Positions 1 through 5,410 are shown, counted from the stretch's first letter. The stretch: DNA of 5,410 nucleotides from an uncultured bacterium (GCA_903918555.1 CAIXEV010000008.1:1-5410), one strand, 5' to 3'. Notes: a model not told the origin generated them from the letters alone. Translations and numbers: made by a program.

Positions 1-1
1 G

Positions 2-1522
2 AACCGCGCGCGGCGCGAGCACGCGATCTACGCCGTCACCTGGCGCGACACGGGCATCGACTTCCCGATGGTGTTCGACCCGACGCGGCCGCGCGCGCGC
101 GCGGTCGATGTCACCGATCGCTACACGGCGAAGCACTCCTCGCTTCCCGCCGGGACCGCGCTCGCTCGCGTCGTCGTGCGCGACCCCTTGACCTGGCAGC
201 GCGTTCGCGCGGAGGTCGAGGTGATCGATGACGACGGCTCAGTTGTCGCACAAGGGCTCACCAACGACGAGACGCGCGACCTCAACGACCACCTCGAGCT
301 CGCCGTGCCCGCGGGGAGGCAGCTCGGCTACCGGATCAAGGGGCTCAATCGGCTGCGATACGCCATCGCTCAAGACACGGTGCGCACGGTGGAGCTGGAG
401 TTCGTGGCTGTCGCGCAGGGCGGCCTGCTGGCCAAGAGCGAGGCGGAGAGCCTGCGATCTCGCCTCTGGCAGGGCCACGCCTGGAAGCTGCGGAGGGAAG
501 CCAGGGCCGAGTTCGACTCGAAGGTGCTCGTCGCCGACGACGGCACCAAGATGCCGTTCTGGTACGCCGTCTACGGCGACGCGCCCGCGGGTGGCCGCAG
601 CCTCTACATCTCGATGCACGGCGGCGGCGGCGCGCCCAAAGAGGTCAACGACAAGCAGTGGGACAACCAGAAGAAGCTCTACAAGCCCGAGGAAGGCGTT
701 TATGTCGCGCCGCGTGCGCCCACCGACACCTGGAACCTCTGGCACCAGGGCCACATCGACGAGCTGTTTGCCGAGCTGATCCGCGACATGGTGCTGTTCG
801 AGGGCGTGAATCCCGACCGCGTCTACCTGATGGGCTACAGCGCCGGCGGCGACGGCGTCTACCAGCTCGCCCCGCGCATGGCCGACCGCTTCGCGGCCGC
901 GGCGATGATGGCGGGCCACCCGAACGAGACGAAGCCCGACGGCCTGCGCAACCTGCCGTTTGCGCTCTACATGGGCGGCAAGGACGCTGCGTTCAACCGC
1001 AACCAGATCGCGCGCGACTGGAAGGTCGCGCTTGCGGACCTCGCCGCGAAGGATCCCGGCGGCTATCCGCACGAGGTCGCGATCTTCGAGGAGAACGGCC
1101 ATTGGATGGACCGCAAGGACGCCGTCGCCGTGCCGTGGATGGCGAAGCAGACGCGAAACCTCCGACCCGAGAAGATCGTGTGGCTCCAGGACGATGTGAC
1201 GAGCCCCCGCTTCTACTGGCTCGCGAATCCCGAGCCGAAGCCGGGACAGCGCGTCGTGGCGCGCCGCAGCGGCCAGACGATCGACATCGACGAGGCGACC
1301 GGCGTGTCGCGGCTCCTCATCCGTCTCGATGACTCGATGGCGGACCTCGACAAGCCCGTGACGGTCCGCGTGGCAGGCAAGGTCGCCTTCGAGGGCATCG
1401 CGCAGCGGTCGTTCGAGACGATCCGTCGAACGCTCGACGAGCGGGGCGATCCGAGCGGTGCCTTCTTCGCCGAAATCGAAGTCGCGGTCGACACTGAGCC
1501 GATGGCGGACTCGAAGCGGTGA
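2..1522 (+). CDS. alpha/beta hydrolase, esterase/depolymerase-like (5' partial)
   Basis: A serine hydrolase of the alpha/beta-hydrolase fold, close in style to PHB-depolymerase/feruloyl-esterase-like proteins. It would hydrolyse an ester, but the substrate is unknown. Residues are counted from the first in-window ATG (68). The oxyanion-hole motif HGGGGAP starts at H184. The nucleophile elbow GYSAGG spans 256-261 with S258. The probable acid is D306 in GGKDAAF, and the probable catalytic histidine is H345 in ENGHW. About 180 residues precede the hydrolase core without a domain I recognise, and about 140 follow the catalytic histidine. The frame is open to the left edge. All 22 codons before ATG 68 end in G or C, none is a start codon, and no Shine-Dalgarno precedes ATG 68, so the true start lies upstream. 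The stop is TGA at 1520. The methyltransferase gene follows 80 bp downstream on the same strand. The fold is fairly certain, the substrate is not. Confidence 0.85.
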   Translation, partial: NRARREHAIYAVTWRDTGIDFPMVFDPTRPRARAVDVTDRYTAKHSSLPAGTALARVVVRDPLTWQRVRAEVEVIDDDGSVVAQGLTNDETRDLNDHLELAVPAGRQLGYRIKGLNRLRYAIAQDTVRTVELEFVAVAQGGLLAKSEAESLRSRLWQGHAWKLRREARAEFDSKVLVADDGTKMPFWYAVYGDAPAGGRSLYISMHGGGGAPKEVNDKQWDNQKKLYKPEEGVYVAPRAPTDTWNLWHQGHIDELFAELIRDMVLFEGVNPDRVYLMGYSAGGDGVYQLAPRMADRFAAAAMMAGHPNETKPDGLRNLPFALYMGGKDAAFNRNQIARDWKVALADLAAKDPGGYPHEVAIFEENGHWMDRKDAVAVPWMAKQTRNLRPEKIVWLQDDVTSPRFYWLANPEPKPGQRVVARRSGQTIDIDEATGVSRLLIRLDDSMADLDKPVTVRVAGKVAFEGIAQRSFETIRRTLDERGDPSGAFFAEIEVAVDTEPMADSKR

Positions 1523-1615
1523 GCACCATCGCGTGAGAAGCGTGTCGTGAGCGGCAATTCGTGAGCAGCAATTCGTGAGGAGTCACTCTTGAGGAGCATT
1601 TCTTGAACATCCGAC
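1518..1615 (+). repeat. Degenerate 14-bp tandem repeat, 7 units
   Basis: Seven consecutive 14-base units begin at 1518, 1532, 1546, 1560, 1574, 1588 and 1602. The rough consensus is CGTGAGNAGCANTT. Units 3 (CGTGAGCGGCAATT) and 4 (CGTGAGCAGCAATT) differ at one base. The outer units are more diverged, and units 1 and 7 overlap coding sequence. Every unit has TGA at its third to fifth base (1520, 1534, 1548, 1562, 1576, 1590, 1604). The first TGA is the stop of the hydrolase gene and the last overlaps the TTG start of the methyltransferase gene. Several units carry Shine-Dalgarno-like GAGNAG cores. The period is seen directly; any function is inference. Confidence 0.7.
1591..1596 (+). promoter_or_regulatory. 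Shine-Dalgarno site for the TTG-started methyltransferase
   Basis: GAGGAG lies 6 bases before TTG 1603. No ATG or GTG lies in frame between the in-frame TGA at 1576 and this TTG, so the site supports the TTG start. A second GAGGAG-type core sits one repeat unit upstream (1577-1582) and is too far away to serve 1603. Confidence 0.65.
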
Positions 1616-2193
1616 TGGTCCTCTCGCGCTGCCTCACGGTCGGTGCCGTCGCGGTCTGCTGTCTCGGCCGCTCGCACTGGCACGCGGAGTCTCCCTTCGC
1701 GCTCGCGCTCGAGTCGACCGCGGTCGCGTTCCTGCTCGTCGGCGCGATCGGGCGCATCTGGTGCTCGGTGCACATCGCGGGGCGCAAGAACGCGGAAGTC
1801 GTGGCGCACGGCCCCTACTCGGTCTGCCGCAACCCGCTCTACTTCTTCAGCATGTTCGCCTTCATGGGCGCCGGACTCGCGTTCGAGTCGCTGACCGCGT
1901 TCGCGATCTTCACCGCGGTCTTCTTCCTCACGCACTGGCCGACGATCCTCCGCGAGGAGAAGTACCTCCGCGGCGTGTTCGGCGCGGATTTCGACGCCTA
2001 CTGCGCGCGCGTTCCGCGCTTCTTCCCCAAGCTCTCGCTCTACCAGACCCCGTCGACCCTGACCGTCGACACGCATGTCTTCACGAAGTCGCTGCGCGAA
2101 TCCGGGCTCATCCCGCTTGCGTTCGTCGGAGGACAGGCGGCCGTGCTCGCGCACGAGGCCGGCGTGCTGCCCTCGTTCTTCACGATGTGGTAG
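1603..2193 (+). CDS. isoprenylcysteine carboxyl methyltransferase (ICMT)-like membrane protein
   Basis: An integral-membrane methyltransferase of the ICMT/phospholipid-methyltransferase superfamily, 196 residues, near the usual length for bacterial members. Members use S-adenosylmethionine to methylate small or lipidic substrates; the bacterial substrate is generally unknown, and prenylated proteins are not expected here. Hydrophobic segments lie at about 10-22, 36-53, 80-95 and 97-110. The family signature GPYSVCRNPLY is at 70-80. The second conserved block, beginning REEKYL and ending VPRFFP, covers 117-142. The C-terminal tail (about 150-196, with HEAGVLP) resembles tails I recall from proteobacterial homologues, so the protein appears complete. 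The start is TTG 1603, chosen from the GAGGAG site and the lack of alternatives. It is probably co-transcribed with the upstream hydrolase, and its stop faces the convergent phosphatase gene 3 bp away. Confidence 0.82.
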   Translation: MNIRLVLSRCLTVGAVAVCCLGRSHWHAESPFALALESTAVAFLLVGAIGRIWCSVHIAGRKNAEVVAHGPYSVCRNPLYFFSMFAFMGAGLAFESLTAFAIFTAVFFLTHWPTILREEKYLRGVFGADFDAYCARVPRFFPKLSLYQTPSTLTVDTHVFTKSLRESGLIPLAFVGGQAAVLAHEAGVLPSFFTMW

Positions 2194-2196
2194 CGC

Positions 2197-3006
2197 CTAC
2201 TTCTCGGCGGGAGCGGGCTTGGAAGGCGTGGTGTTTGCAGCCTGCGGCTTGGTGGCGGGCTGCGTCTTGATGATCTCGTTGGCGACGCGCTCGGCGGACT
2301 CCGTCATCGGACCCTCGAGCAGCCCCGCCGCGCGCGCGGCGTCCATGACTTCCTTCGCCGTGACGCCGGGCTGCTTCGCGAGATAGCCGCTCCACACCAT
2401 CGCGCTGGTCGACGCGGAACCGCAGTGGACGAGCACGGGCCCGTCGCTCGCGTTCAGGGCCTTCGCGAAGGCCTCGACATCGGCCTGGCCGTAGGTGTCC
2501 GGGCGAACCGGAAGCACGATCAGTTCCATGCCGAGCCGCTTTGCGACCACCCGCGGGTCGTAGCCGCGCGCATGCAGCACCTCCTCGGGGGTCTTGAGCG
2601 CGATGACGCGCTTCACCCCGCGCGCGGCCATCTGCTTGAGGCCCTCCTCCGTCGGCCAGCCGGCGAGGTAGACATCGCCGGTGGCGAAGATGTTGTTGAA
2701 CTCGTCCGCGAGCGCCGGATCGGTGACGCGCACGGCGACCGTCTGTCGGCTCGGGGCGTCGCTCTTTGGCGCCGTGGTGCCGATCGGGGTTCCCACCGGT
2801 TCGACCAGCCCCGCGGCGGTGCGGGCGCCGCTTGGGCTCCCGCCGGCGGAGTCGCTCGCCCTGCCCGTGGGAGCCGTCGTGCAGCCGGTCAGGCCGCTCG
2901 GGCAAAGCGCGAGCAAGCCGACGGCGAGGATCCTGGCCGCGCGAACTCGGCCAGAAGGTGCTCCGGGGAGGCGCGCGACGGTCGCAAGCGATGCAGGGTG
3001 GTCCAT
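2197..3006 (-). CDS. lipoprotein with DSP/DUF442-like phosphatase domain, arginine lost
   Basis: A predicted 269-residue lipoprotein starting at ATG 3006. The N-terminus has arginines at 20-25, a hydrophobic stretch at 26-34 and a lipobox LTGC with C42 as the lipidation site. A Pro/Ala/Thr/Gly-rich linker (43-90) and a similar tail (249-269) flank one domain (about 95-235). This domain looks like the tyrosine/dual-specificity phosphatase fold of the DUF442 (beta-lactamase-hydrolase-like) group: FATGDVYLAGWPTEEGL, then RGVKRVIALKTPEE, then a P-loop strand VLVHC with C195. The P-loop reads HCGSASTSAMVW. Family members carry an arginine four or five residues after the cysteine; here those positions are T200 and S201, and no arginine follows within 15 residues. 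It may therefore be a phosphate-binding pseudo-enzyme rather than an active phosphatase. A GTG at 3060 would add 18 residues, but it has no ribosome site and the added residues do not suit a signal peptide. Confidence 0.78.
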   Translation of the reverse strand: MDHPASLATVARLPGAPSGRVRAARILAVGLLALCPSGLTGCTTAPTGRASDSAGGSPSGARTAAGLVEPVGTPIGTTAPKSDAPSRQTVAVRVTDPALADEFNNIFATGDVYLAGWPTEEGLKQMAARGVKRVIALKTPEEVLHARGYDPRVVAKRLGMELIVLPVRPDTYGQADVEAFAKALNASDGPVLVHCGSASTSAMVWSGYLAKQPGVTAKEVMDAARAAGLLEGPMTESAERVANEIIKTQPATKPQAANTTPSKPAPAEK

Positions 3007-3225
3007 GTCTCGTCTATCGGCGGTTCGCTCCGCCCTCGTTTCAACGAAGTCTCGAGGCACGCCGCGCTCGCAGGGAATCGACCTACGGAAGTCCCGTGAC
3101 CGTCATGGTTTGCGTCGATTCTTGAGGGTGCAGCCGCTCATCCGAGCATGGCCATTTCTCACTCAATGTGCCGTTCTTCGCCCTGCAAGCTCGTTTTTAT
3201 GGTTCTTCGTGGAAAATAAATTTCC

Positions 3226-3246
3226 GACCCGATTGACCCGATCGGG
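3226..3246. promoter_or_regulatory. Direct repeat GACCCGAT x2 overlapping a palindrome, candidate operator
   Basis: GACCCGAT occurs at 3226-3233 and again at 3235-3242, a 9-bp period. The second copy overlaps the perfect 10-bp palindrome CCCGATCGGG (3237-3246), which runs into seven Gs. The site lies 100-120 bp upstream of the secreted-protein start, next to the AT-rich island, where an operator would be plausible. No known regulator site is recognised. Confidence 0.3.
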
Positions 3247-3285
3247 GGGGTTTCTCCTTGTGGATCCGGATTCCCGATGTAGGTT

Positions 3286-3318
3286 CCGAGGGTCCCTCTC
3301 CCTCGTTCCCCCGAGGGT
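3286..3318 (+). promoter_or_regulatory. Leader with two mutually exclusive hairpins
   Basis: Three segments can pair in two ways. CGAGGG (3287-3292) can pair with CCCTCG (3300-3305) across a 7-base loop. The same CCCTCG can instead pair with a second CGAGGG (3312-3317) across a 6-base loop. The two CGAGGG segments are part of an exact repeat CCGAGGGT (3286-3293 and 3311-3318). The second hairpin is followed by only three Ts, weak for a terminator. The leader ends 27 bases before the ATG at 3346. The pairing is seen directly; a regulatory switch is inference. Confidence 0.35.
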
Positions 3319-3345
3319 TTCCGTCCTCGTCTCTGGAGACTTCAG

Positions 3346-4005
3346 ATGCTGCGCACCTCCCTCGCGGCGTGCTTTGTTGGCCTTGCTCTCGCTAGCGCCG
3401 CCCACGCCACCCTCACCGACACCATTGCCCAGGTCAACGCGTCCGCCTTTGAGCTCGATGAAGCTGGCTACACGCGCGTTGGCGTCGGCCCGTTCGTCTC
3501 GGGTCCGAGCGGCGAGTGCTCCGTCAACGGCTGCTTCGACCTCATCGGCGCCTCTGGCGTGCTCCCGAACAAGGGCTACTTCGAGTTCCAGTTCAACAAC
3601 TACCAGTACAACCCGGCGTTCTACAGCGGGCTCTTCGCGATCCTGAACATCAACTTCAGCGGCTCGACGATCACCCCGACCAGCTTCATCAACCAGGTCA
3701 ACGCGCAGACCGGCGTCACCGGCATCACGGCGATGACGACCGCGCAGGCCTCGGACGCGCAGAACACCTCGTTCTTCAACCAGTGGCTGCCTGAGAACCT
3801 CGACGCGTCGGTCGTGTTCAAGTGGACCCCGGCGACTCCTCCGAGCTCGCCCGGCCTCTCCCAGATCTTCACCTTCGCGTGGGACCTGAACGACGCGACC
3901 GCCTTCAACAACGGTCTCTCGCTCAGCGGAGCCTACGGCGTGCCGGCTCCGGGCGCCATGGCGCTCCTCGGCGTCGCGGGCCTCTTCGCCCGTCGCCGTC
4001 GCTAA
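3346..4005 (+). CDS. small secreted protein with PEP-CTERM-like sorting tail
   Basis: A 219-residue exported protein of unknown function. It has a clear Sec signal peptide (R3, hydrophobic 5-19, likely cleavage after AHA at 19-21). The mature part is rich in Asn, Phe, Thr, Ser and Gly, as expected for a beta-rich surface protein, with two cysteines (C58, C63) that could form a disulfide. The last 21 residues (199-219) are VPAPG, a hydrophobic stretch and RRRR, the PEP-CTERM-like arrangement seen in Planctomycetes. In better-studied systems such tails are processed by an exosortase and linked to surface or extracellular-matrix delivery; no exosortase gene is in the window. ATG 3346 is supported by GGAG at 3335-3338, seven bases upstream. 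The gene stands alone, between a long leader and a strong terminator. I recognise no catalytic domain in the mature region. Confidence 0.88.
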   Translation: MLRTSLAACFVGLALASAAHATLTDTIAQVNASAFELDEAGYTRVGVGPFVSGPSGECSVNGCFDLIGASGVLPNKGYFEFQFNNYQYNPAFYSGLFAILNINFSGSTITPTSFINQVNAQTGVTGITAMTTAQASDAQNTSFFNQWLPENLDASVVFKWTPATPPSSPGLSQIFTFAWDLNDATAFNNGLSLSGAYGVPAPGAMALLGVAGLFARRRR

Positions 4006-4026
4006 GCGAACCAGACACGACCTCTC

Positions 4027-4063
4027 CACGATGCCGACGCCAGCCGTCGGCATCGTGCTTTTT
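4027..4063 (+). terminator. Rho-independent terminator after the secreted-protein gene
   Basis: A perfect 13-bp stem, CACGATGCCGACG (4027-4039) with CGTCGGCATCGTG (4045-4057), has a 5-base loop and is followed by a C and five Ts (4059-4063). It starts 21 bases after the stop at 4005. The opposite strand has no T-run after the stem, so it acts on plus-strand transcripts. It separates the secreted-protein gene from the sugar-catabolism genes to the right. Confidence 0.92.
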
Positions 4064-4137
4064 GCATCGCACGGGCTCTGTCGTTGCCGTACCTTGCCGC
4101 GCGACGGCGTTCGTCGAGCCTCCCAGAGACCGCTTGC

Positions 4138-5205
4138 GTGCCCAACACGCCCCTACCAGCCCGCCACGCGCCGCGCCCCGTCTTCGTGATCGGCTGTGGC
4201 GCCATCGTGCGCGAGGCGCATCTGCCGGCCTACGCGATGGACGGCGTCCAGGTCGGCGGCTTTTTCGACATCGAGCCGACGCGCGCGCTGGCGCTCGCGA
4301 GCGCGACCCACGGCGCCACCGCGCATCCGACGCTCGGCGCGCTGGTCGCCGCCTGCTCCGCCGCCGATGGCGTCTACGACCTCGCGCTGCCGCCGCAGGC
4401 TCTGCGCGAGGCGATCGATGCGATTCCCGAGGGCGCGACCGCGCTCCTGCAGAAGCCGTTCGGCCGCGACCTCGACGAAGCGACGGCGCTGCTCGCTGCG
4501 ATCGAGCGACGCGGAATCCGCGGCTGCGTGAACCTCCAGCTGCGCCACGCGCCCGTGATCACCGCACTGCGGCGGCTGCTCGCGTCCGGCACGCTCGGCG
4601 ACGCGCTCGATCTCGAGCTGCGCGTCGTCTGCAACATGCCGTGGCAGAACTGGCCGTTCCTCGAGGCGCTCCCGCGCATGGAGATCCTCATGCACTCGAT
4701 CCACTACCTCGACCTCTGCCGCGCGCTGTTCGGCGAGCCTGAGCGCGTGTGGTCGGCTGCGTTCGGGCATCCCGCGTCGCCGCGACTCGCCGACGCGCGG
4801 TCGACCACCGTGCTCTCGTTCGCGGGCGGCCGCCGCGCGGTCGTCACCACCTACCACCACCACACGGCACCCGCGCGCCACGAGGCGTCGCACCTGCGCG
4901 TCGAGTGCACGCATGGCACGGCGGTCGCGCGGCTTGGCGTCAACCTCAACTATCCCGAAGGCCTGCCCGACACGCTCGAATGGTCGGCCGACGGCGCGGC
5001 GTGGCAGCCGGTCGCGCTCGAAGGCAACTGGTTTCCGCATGCGTTCCGCGGGCCGATGCGCGAGGCGCAGCGCGCGGCGGCCGACGCGGCCTTCGTGCCG
5101 GCAACTTCGTTTCGCGACGCGTGGCGCACCATGGCGCTCGTCGAGACCTGCTACCGCTCGGCCGCGCGCGGCGAGATGATGCCAGAGGAGCCAGCACCAG
5201 CATGA
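4138..5205 (+). CDS. GFO/IDH/MocA family NAD(P)-dependent oxidoreductase
   Basis: A 355-residue cytoplasmic oxidoreductase, typical in length. The N-terminal Rossmann fold starts VFVIGCGAIVREAH, with the dinucleotide-binding Gly-Cys-Gly at 19-21. The family's EKP motif appears as QKP (Q105, K106, P107), keeping the catalytic lysine. The C-terminal domain carries HSIHYLD (H186, H189, D192), the likely substrate or catalytic histidine region, and a histidine cluster at 240-242. Members oxidise or reduce sugars, inositols and sugar acids; the exact substrate cannot be read here. The 4-bp ATGA overlap with L-fuconate dehydratase suggests a step in L-fucose or related sugar oxidation, for example sugar 1-dehydrogenation (inference). 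I chose GTG 4138. A TTG at 4084 would add 18 residues, lies just after the terminator, and the added codons have weaker third-position GC bias and no ribosome site. The site for GTG 4138 is also weak, so the start is uncertain. Confidence 0.85.
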   Translation: MPNTPLPARHAPRPVFVIGCGAIVREAHLPAYAMDGVQVGGFFDIEPTRALALASATHGATAHPTLGALVAACSAADGVYDLALPPQALREAIDAIPEGATALLQKPFGRDLDEATALLAAIERRGIRGCVNLQLRHAPVITALRRLLASGTLGDALDLELRVVCNMPWQNWPFLEALPRMEILMHSIHYLDLCRALFGEPERVWSAAFGHPASPRLADARSTTVLSFAGGRRAVVTTYHHHTAPARHEASHLRVECTHGTAVARLGVNLNYPEGLPDTLEWSADGAAWQPVALEGNWFPHAFRGPMREAQRAAADAAFVPATSFRDAWRTMALVETCYRSAARGEMMPEEPAPA

Positions 5206-5410
5206 CCGCGACTTCGCCCACCATCACGCGCGCCGAGATCGTCGACCTGCGCTTCCCGACCTCGGAGGAGCACCACGGCTCGGACGCGGTGCATGTCGAC
5301 CCCGACTATTCGGCTGCGTATGTGATTCTTCACACCGACGGCGCGCAGGCGGGCCACGGGCTCACCTTCACGATCGGCCGCGGCAACGAGATCGTCTGCC
5401 AGGCGATCGA
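5202..5410 (+). CDS. L-fuconate dehydratase, enolase superfamily (3' partial)
   Basis: The first 69 residues of a protein matching the start of L-fuconate dehydratase (the enolase-superfamily group that includes human ENOSF1). The enzyme dehydrates L-fuconate to 2-keto-3-deoxy-L-fuconate with Mg2+ in the non-phosphorylative L-fucose pathway. Diagnostic N-terminal blocks are RFPTS (17-21), GSDA (26-29), DPDYSAAYV (33-41) and the GHGLTFTIGRGNEIV stretch (51-65). The metal ligands and catalytic Lys/His lie beyond the window and cannot be checked. ATG 5202 overlaps the TGA of the upstream oxidoreductase (ATGA), which implies translational coupling. GAGGAG at 5185-5190 may serve as ribosome site at a rather long 11-base spacing. 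A related acid-sugar dehydratase is possible, but the N-terminal blocks favour fuconate. Confidence 0.87.
   Translation, partial: MTATSPTITRAEIVDLRFPTSEEHHGSDAVHVDPDYSAAYVILHTDGAQAGHGLTFTIGRGNEIVCQAI

Larger units (their letters stand above)
3007..3345. other. Divergent intergenic region, 339 bp
   Basis: This stretch separates the 5' ends of the phosphatase lipoprotein gene (left, minus) and the secreted-protein gene (right, plus), so it should hold both promoters. I see no convincing gene in it. About 3190-3225 is an AT-rich island unlike its surroundings, containing the inverted repeat GGAAA-N5-TTTCC (3211-3225). To its right are a direct repeat and palindrome (3226-3246), a run of seven Gs (3244-3250), and a hairpin-forming leader (3286-3318). 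No -35/-10 pair matches the consensus well on either strand. TTGACC at 3233 and TTGAAA (minus, 3044-3039) lack good partners. Confidence 0.6.

Noticed and set aside
90..103. (CG)7 alternating tract
   Set aside because: It encodes an Arg-Ala run inside the hydrolase gene and is expected at this GC content. Z-DNA formation is possible, but nothing supports a role.
239..1102. 287-codon minus-strand open frame opposite the hydrolase
   Set aside because: Antisense shadow with no recognisable motif. The plus strand carries the catalytic triad motifs.
3039..3044. TTGAAA (minus strand) as a -35 box for the lipoprotein gene
   Set aside because: At 17-19 base spacing there is no acceptable -10, and the best partial match (GATAGA) needs about 20 bases and lies almost at the start codon.
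2681..3646. Plus-strand open frame spanning the intergenic region
   Set aside because: It is antisense to the lipoprotein gene, then crosses the AT-rich region and runs out of frame with the secreted-protein gene. Its Ser/Arg/Pro-rich translation looks non-coding.
3163..4053. 296-codon open frame on the minus strand across the secreted-protein gene
   Set aside because: It would include the terminator hairpin and leader, and its composition is low-complexity Arg/Glu/Val. The plus-strand protein has a signal peptide, ribosome site and sorting tail.
4062..4112. Possible promoter for the sugar-catabolism genes (TTGCAT or TTGCCG as -35)
   Set aside because: No -10-like hexamer lies at a reasonable distance from either, so a promoter probably exists here but cannot be placed.
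4153..5040. Long open frame on the minus strand opposite the GFO/IDH/MocA gene
   Set aside because: It is the arginine-rich antisense shadow typical of high-GC coding sequence. The plus-strand frame has the family motifs.

Overview
The window is GC-rich throughout, with mostly G or C at third codon positions. It looks like chromosomal DNA from a planctomycete, most likely of the Phycisphaerae type. The best clue is the small secreted protein at 3346-4005. It ends in a Pro-Ala-Pro-Gly motif, a short hydrophobic stretch and four arginines, the PEP-CTERM-like sorting tail common in Phycisphaerales. An L-fuconate dehydratase and a GFO/IDH/MocA oxidoreductase fit a marine or algal-polysaccharide degrader. 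The taxonomic call is an inference from protein style and has not been checked by search.

Layout: (1) 2-1522 (+) is the 3'-terminal part of an alpha/beta-hydrolase (esterase/depolymerase-like) gene that begins upstream of the window. (2) 1518-1615 is a seven-unit degenerate 14-bp tandem repeat. It runs from the stop codon of the hydrolase gene to the TTG start of the next gene and supplies that gene's ribosome binding site. (3) 1603-2193 (+) is an isoprenylcysteine-carboxyl-methyltransferase-like membrane protein. (4) 2197-3006 (-) is a lipoprotein with a dual-specificity-phosphatase/DUF442-like domain that keeps the catalytic cysteine but has lost the phosphate-binding arginine. It converges on the methyltransferase gene with only 3 bp between the stop codons. 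(5) 3007-3345 is a divergent intergenic region with an AT-rich island, a GACCCGAT direct repeat, a palindrome and a leader with two mutually exclusive hairpins. (6) 3346-4005 (+) is the secreted PEP-CTERM-like protein, followed by a strong intrinsic terminator at 4027-4063. (7) 4138-5205 (+) is a GFO/IDH/MocA oxidoreductase that overlaps by 4 bp (ATGA) with (8) 5202 to the window end (+), the N-terminus of L-fuconate dehydratase.

Genes 1 and 2 are probably co-transcribed. Genes 7 and 8 form a translationally coupled pair that probably belongs to a non-phosphorylative L-fucose (or related deoxy-sugar) catabolic operon continuing to the right. The secreted protein is a single-gene unit with its own leader and terminator. 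I see no mobile element, CRISPR array, tRNA or rRNA. No clear novel multi-gene system stands out. The most unusual items are the 14-bp stop/ribosome-binding-site ladder, the arginine-less phosphatase lipoprotein and the alternative-hairpin leader.
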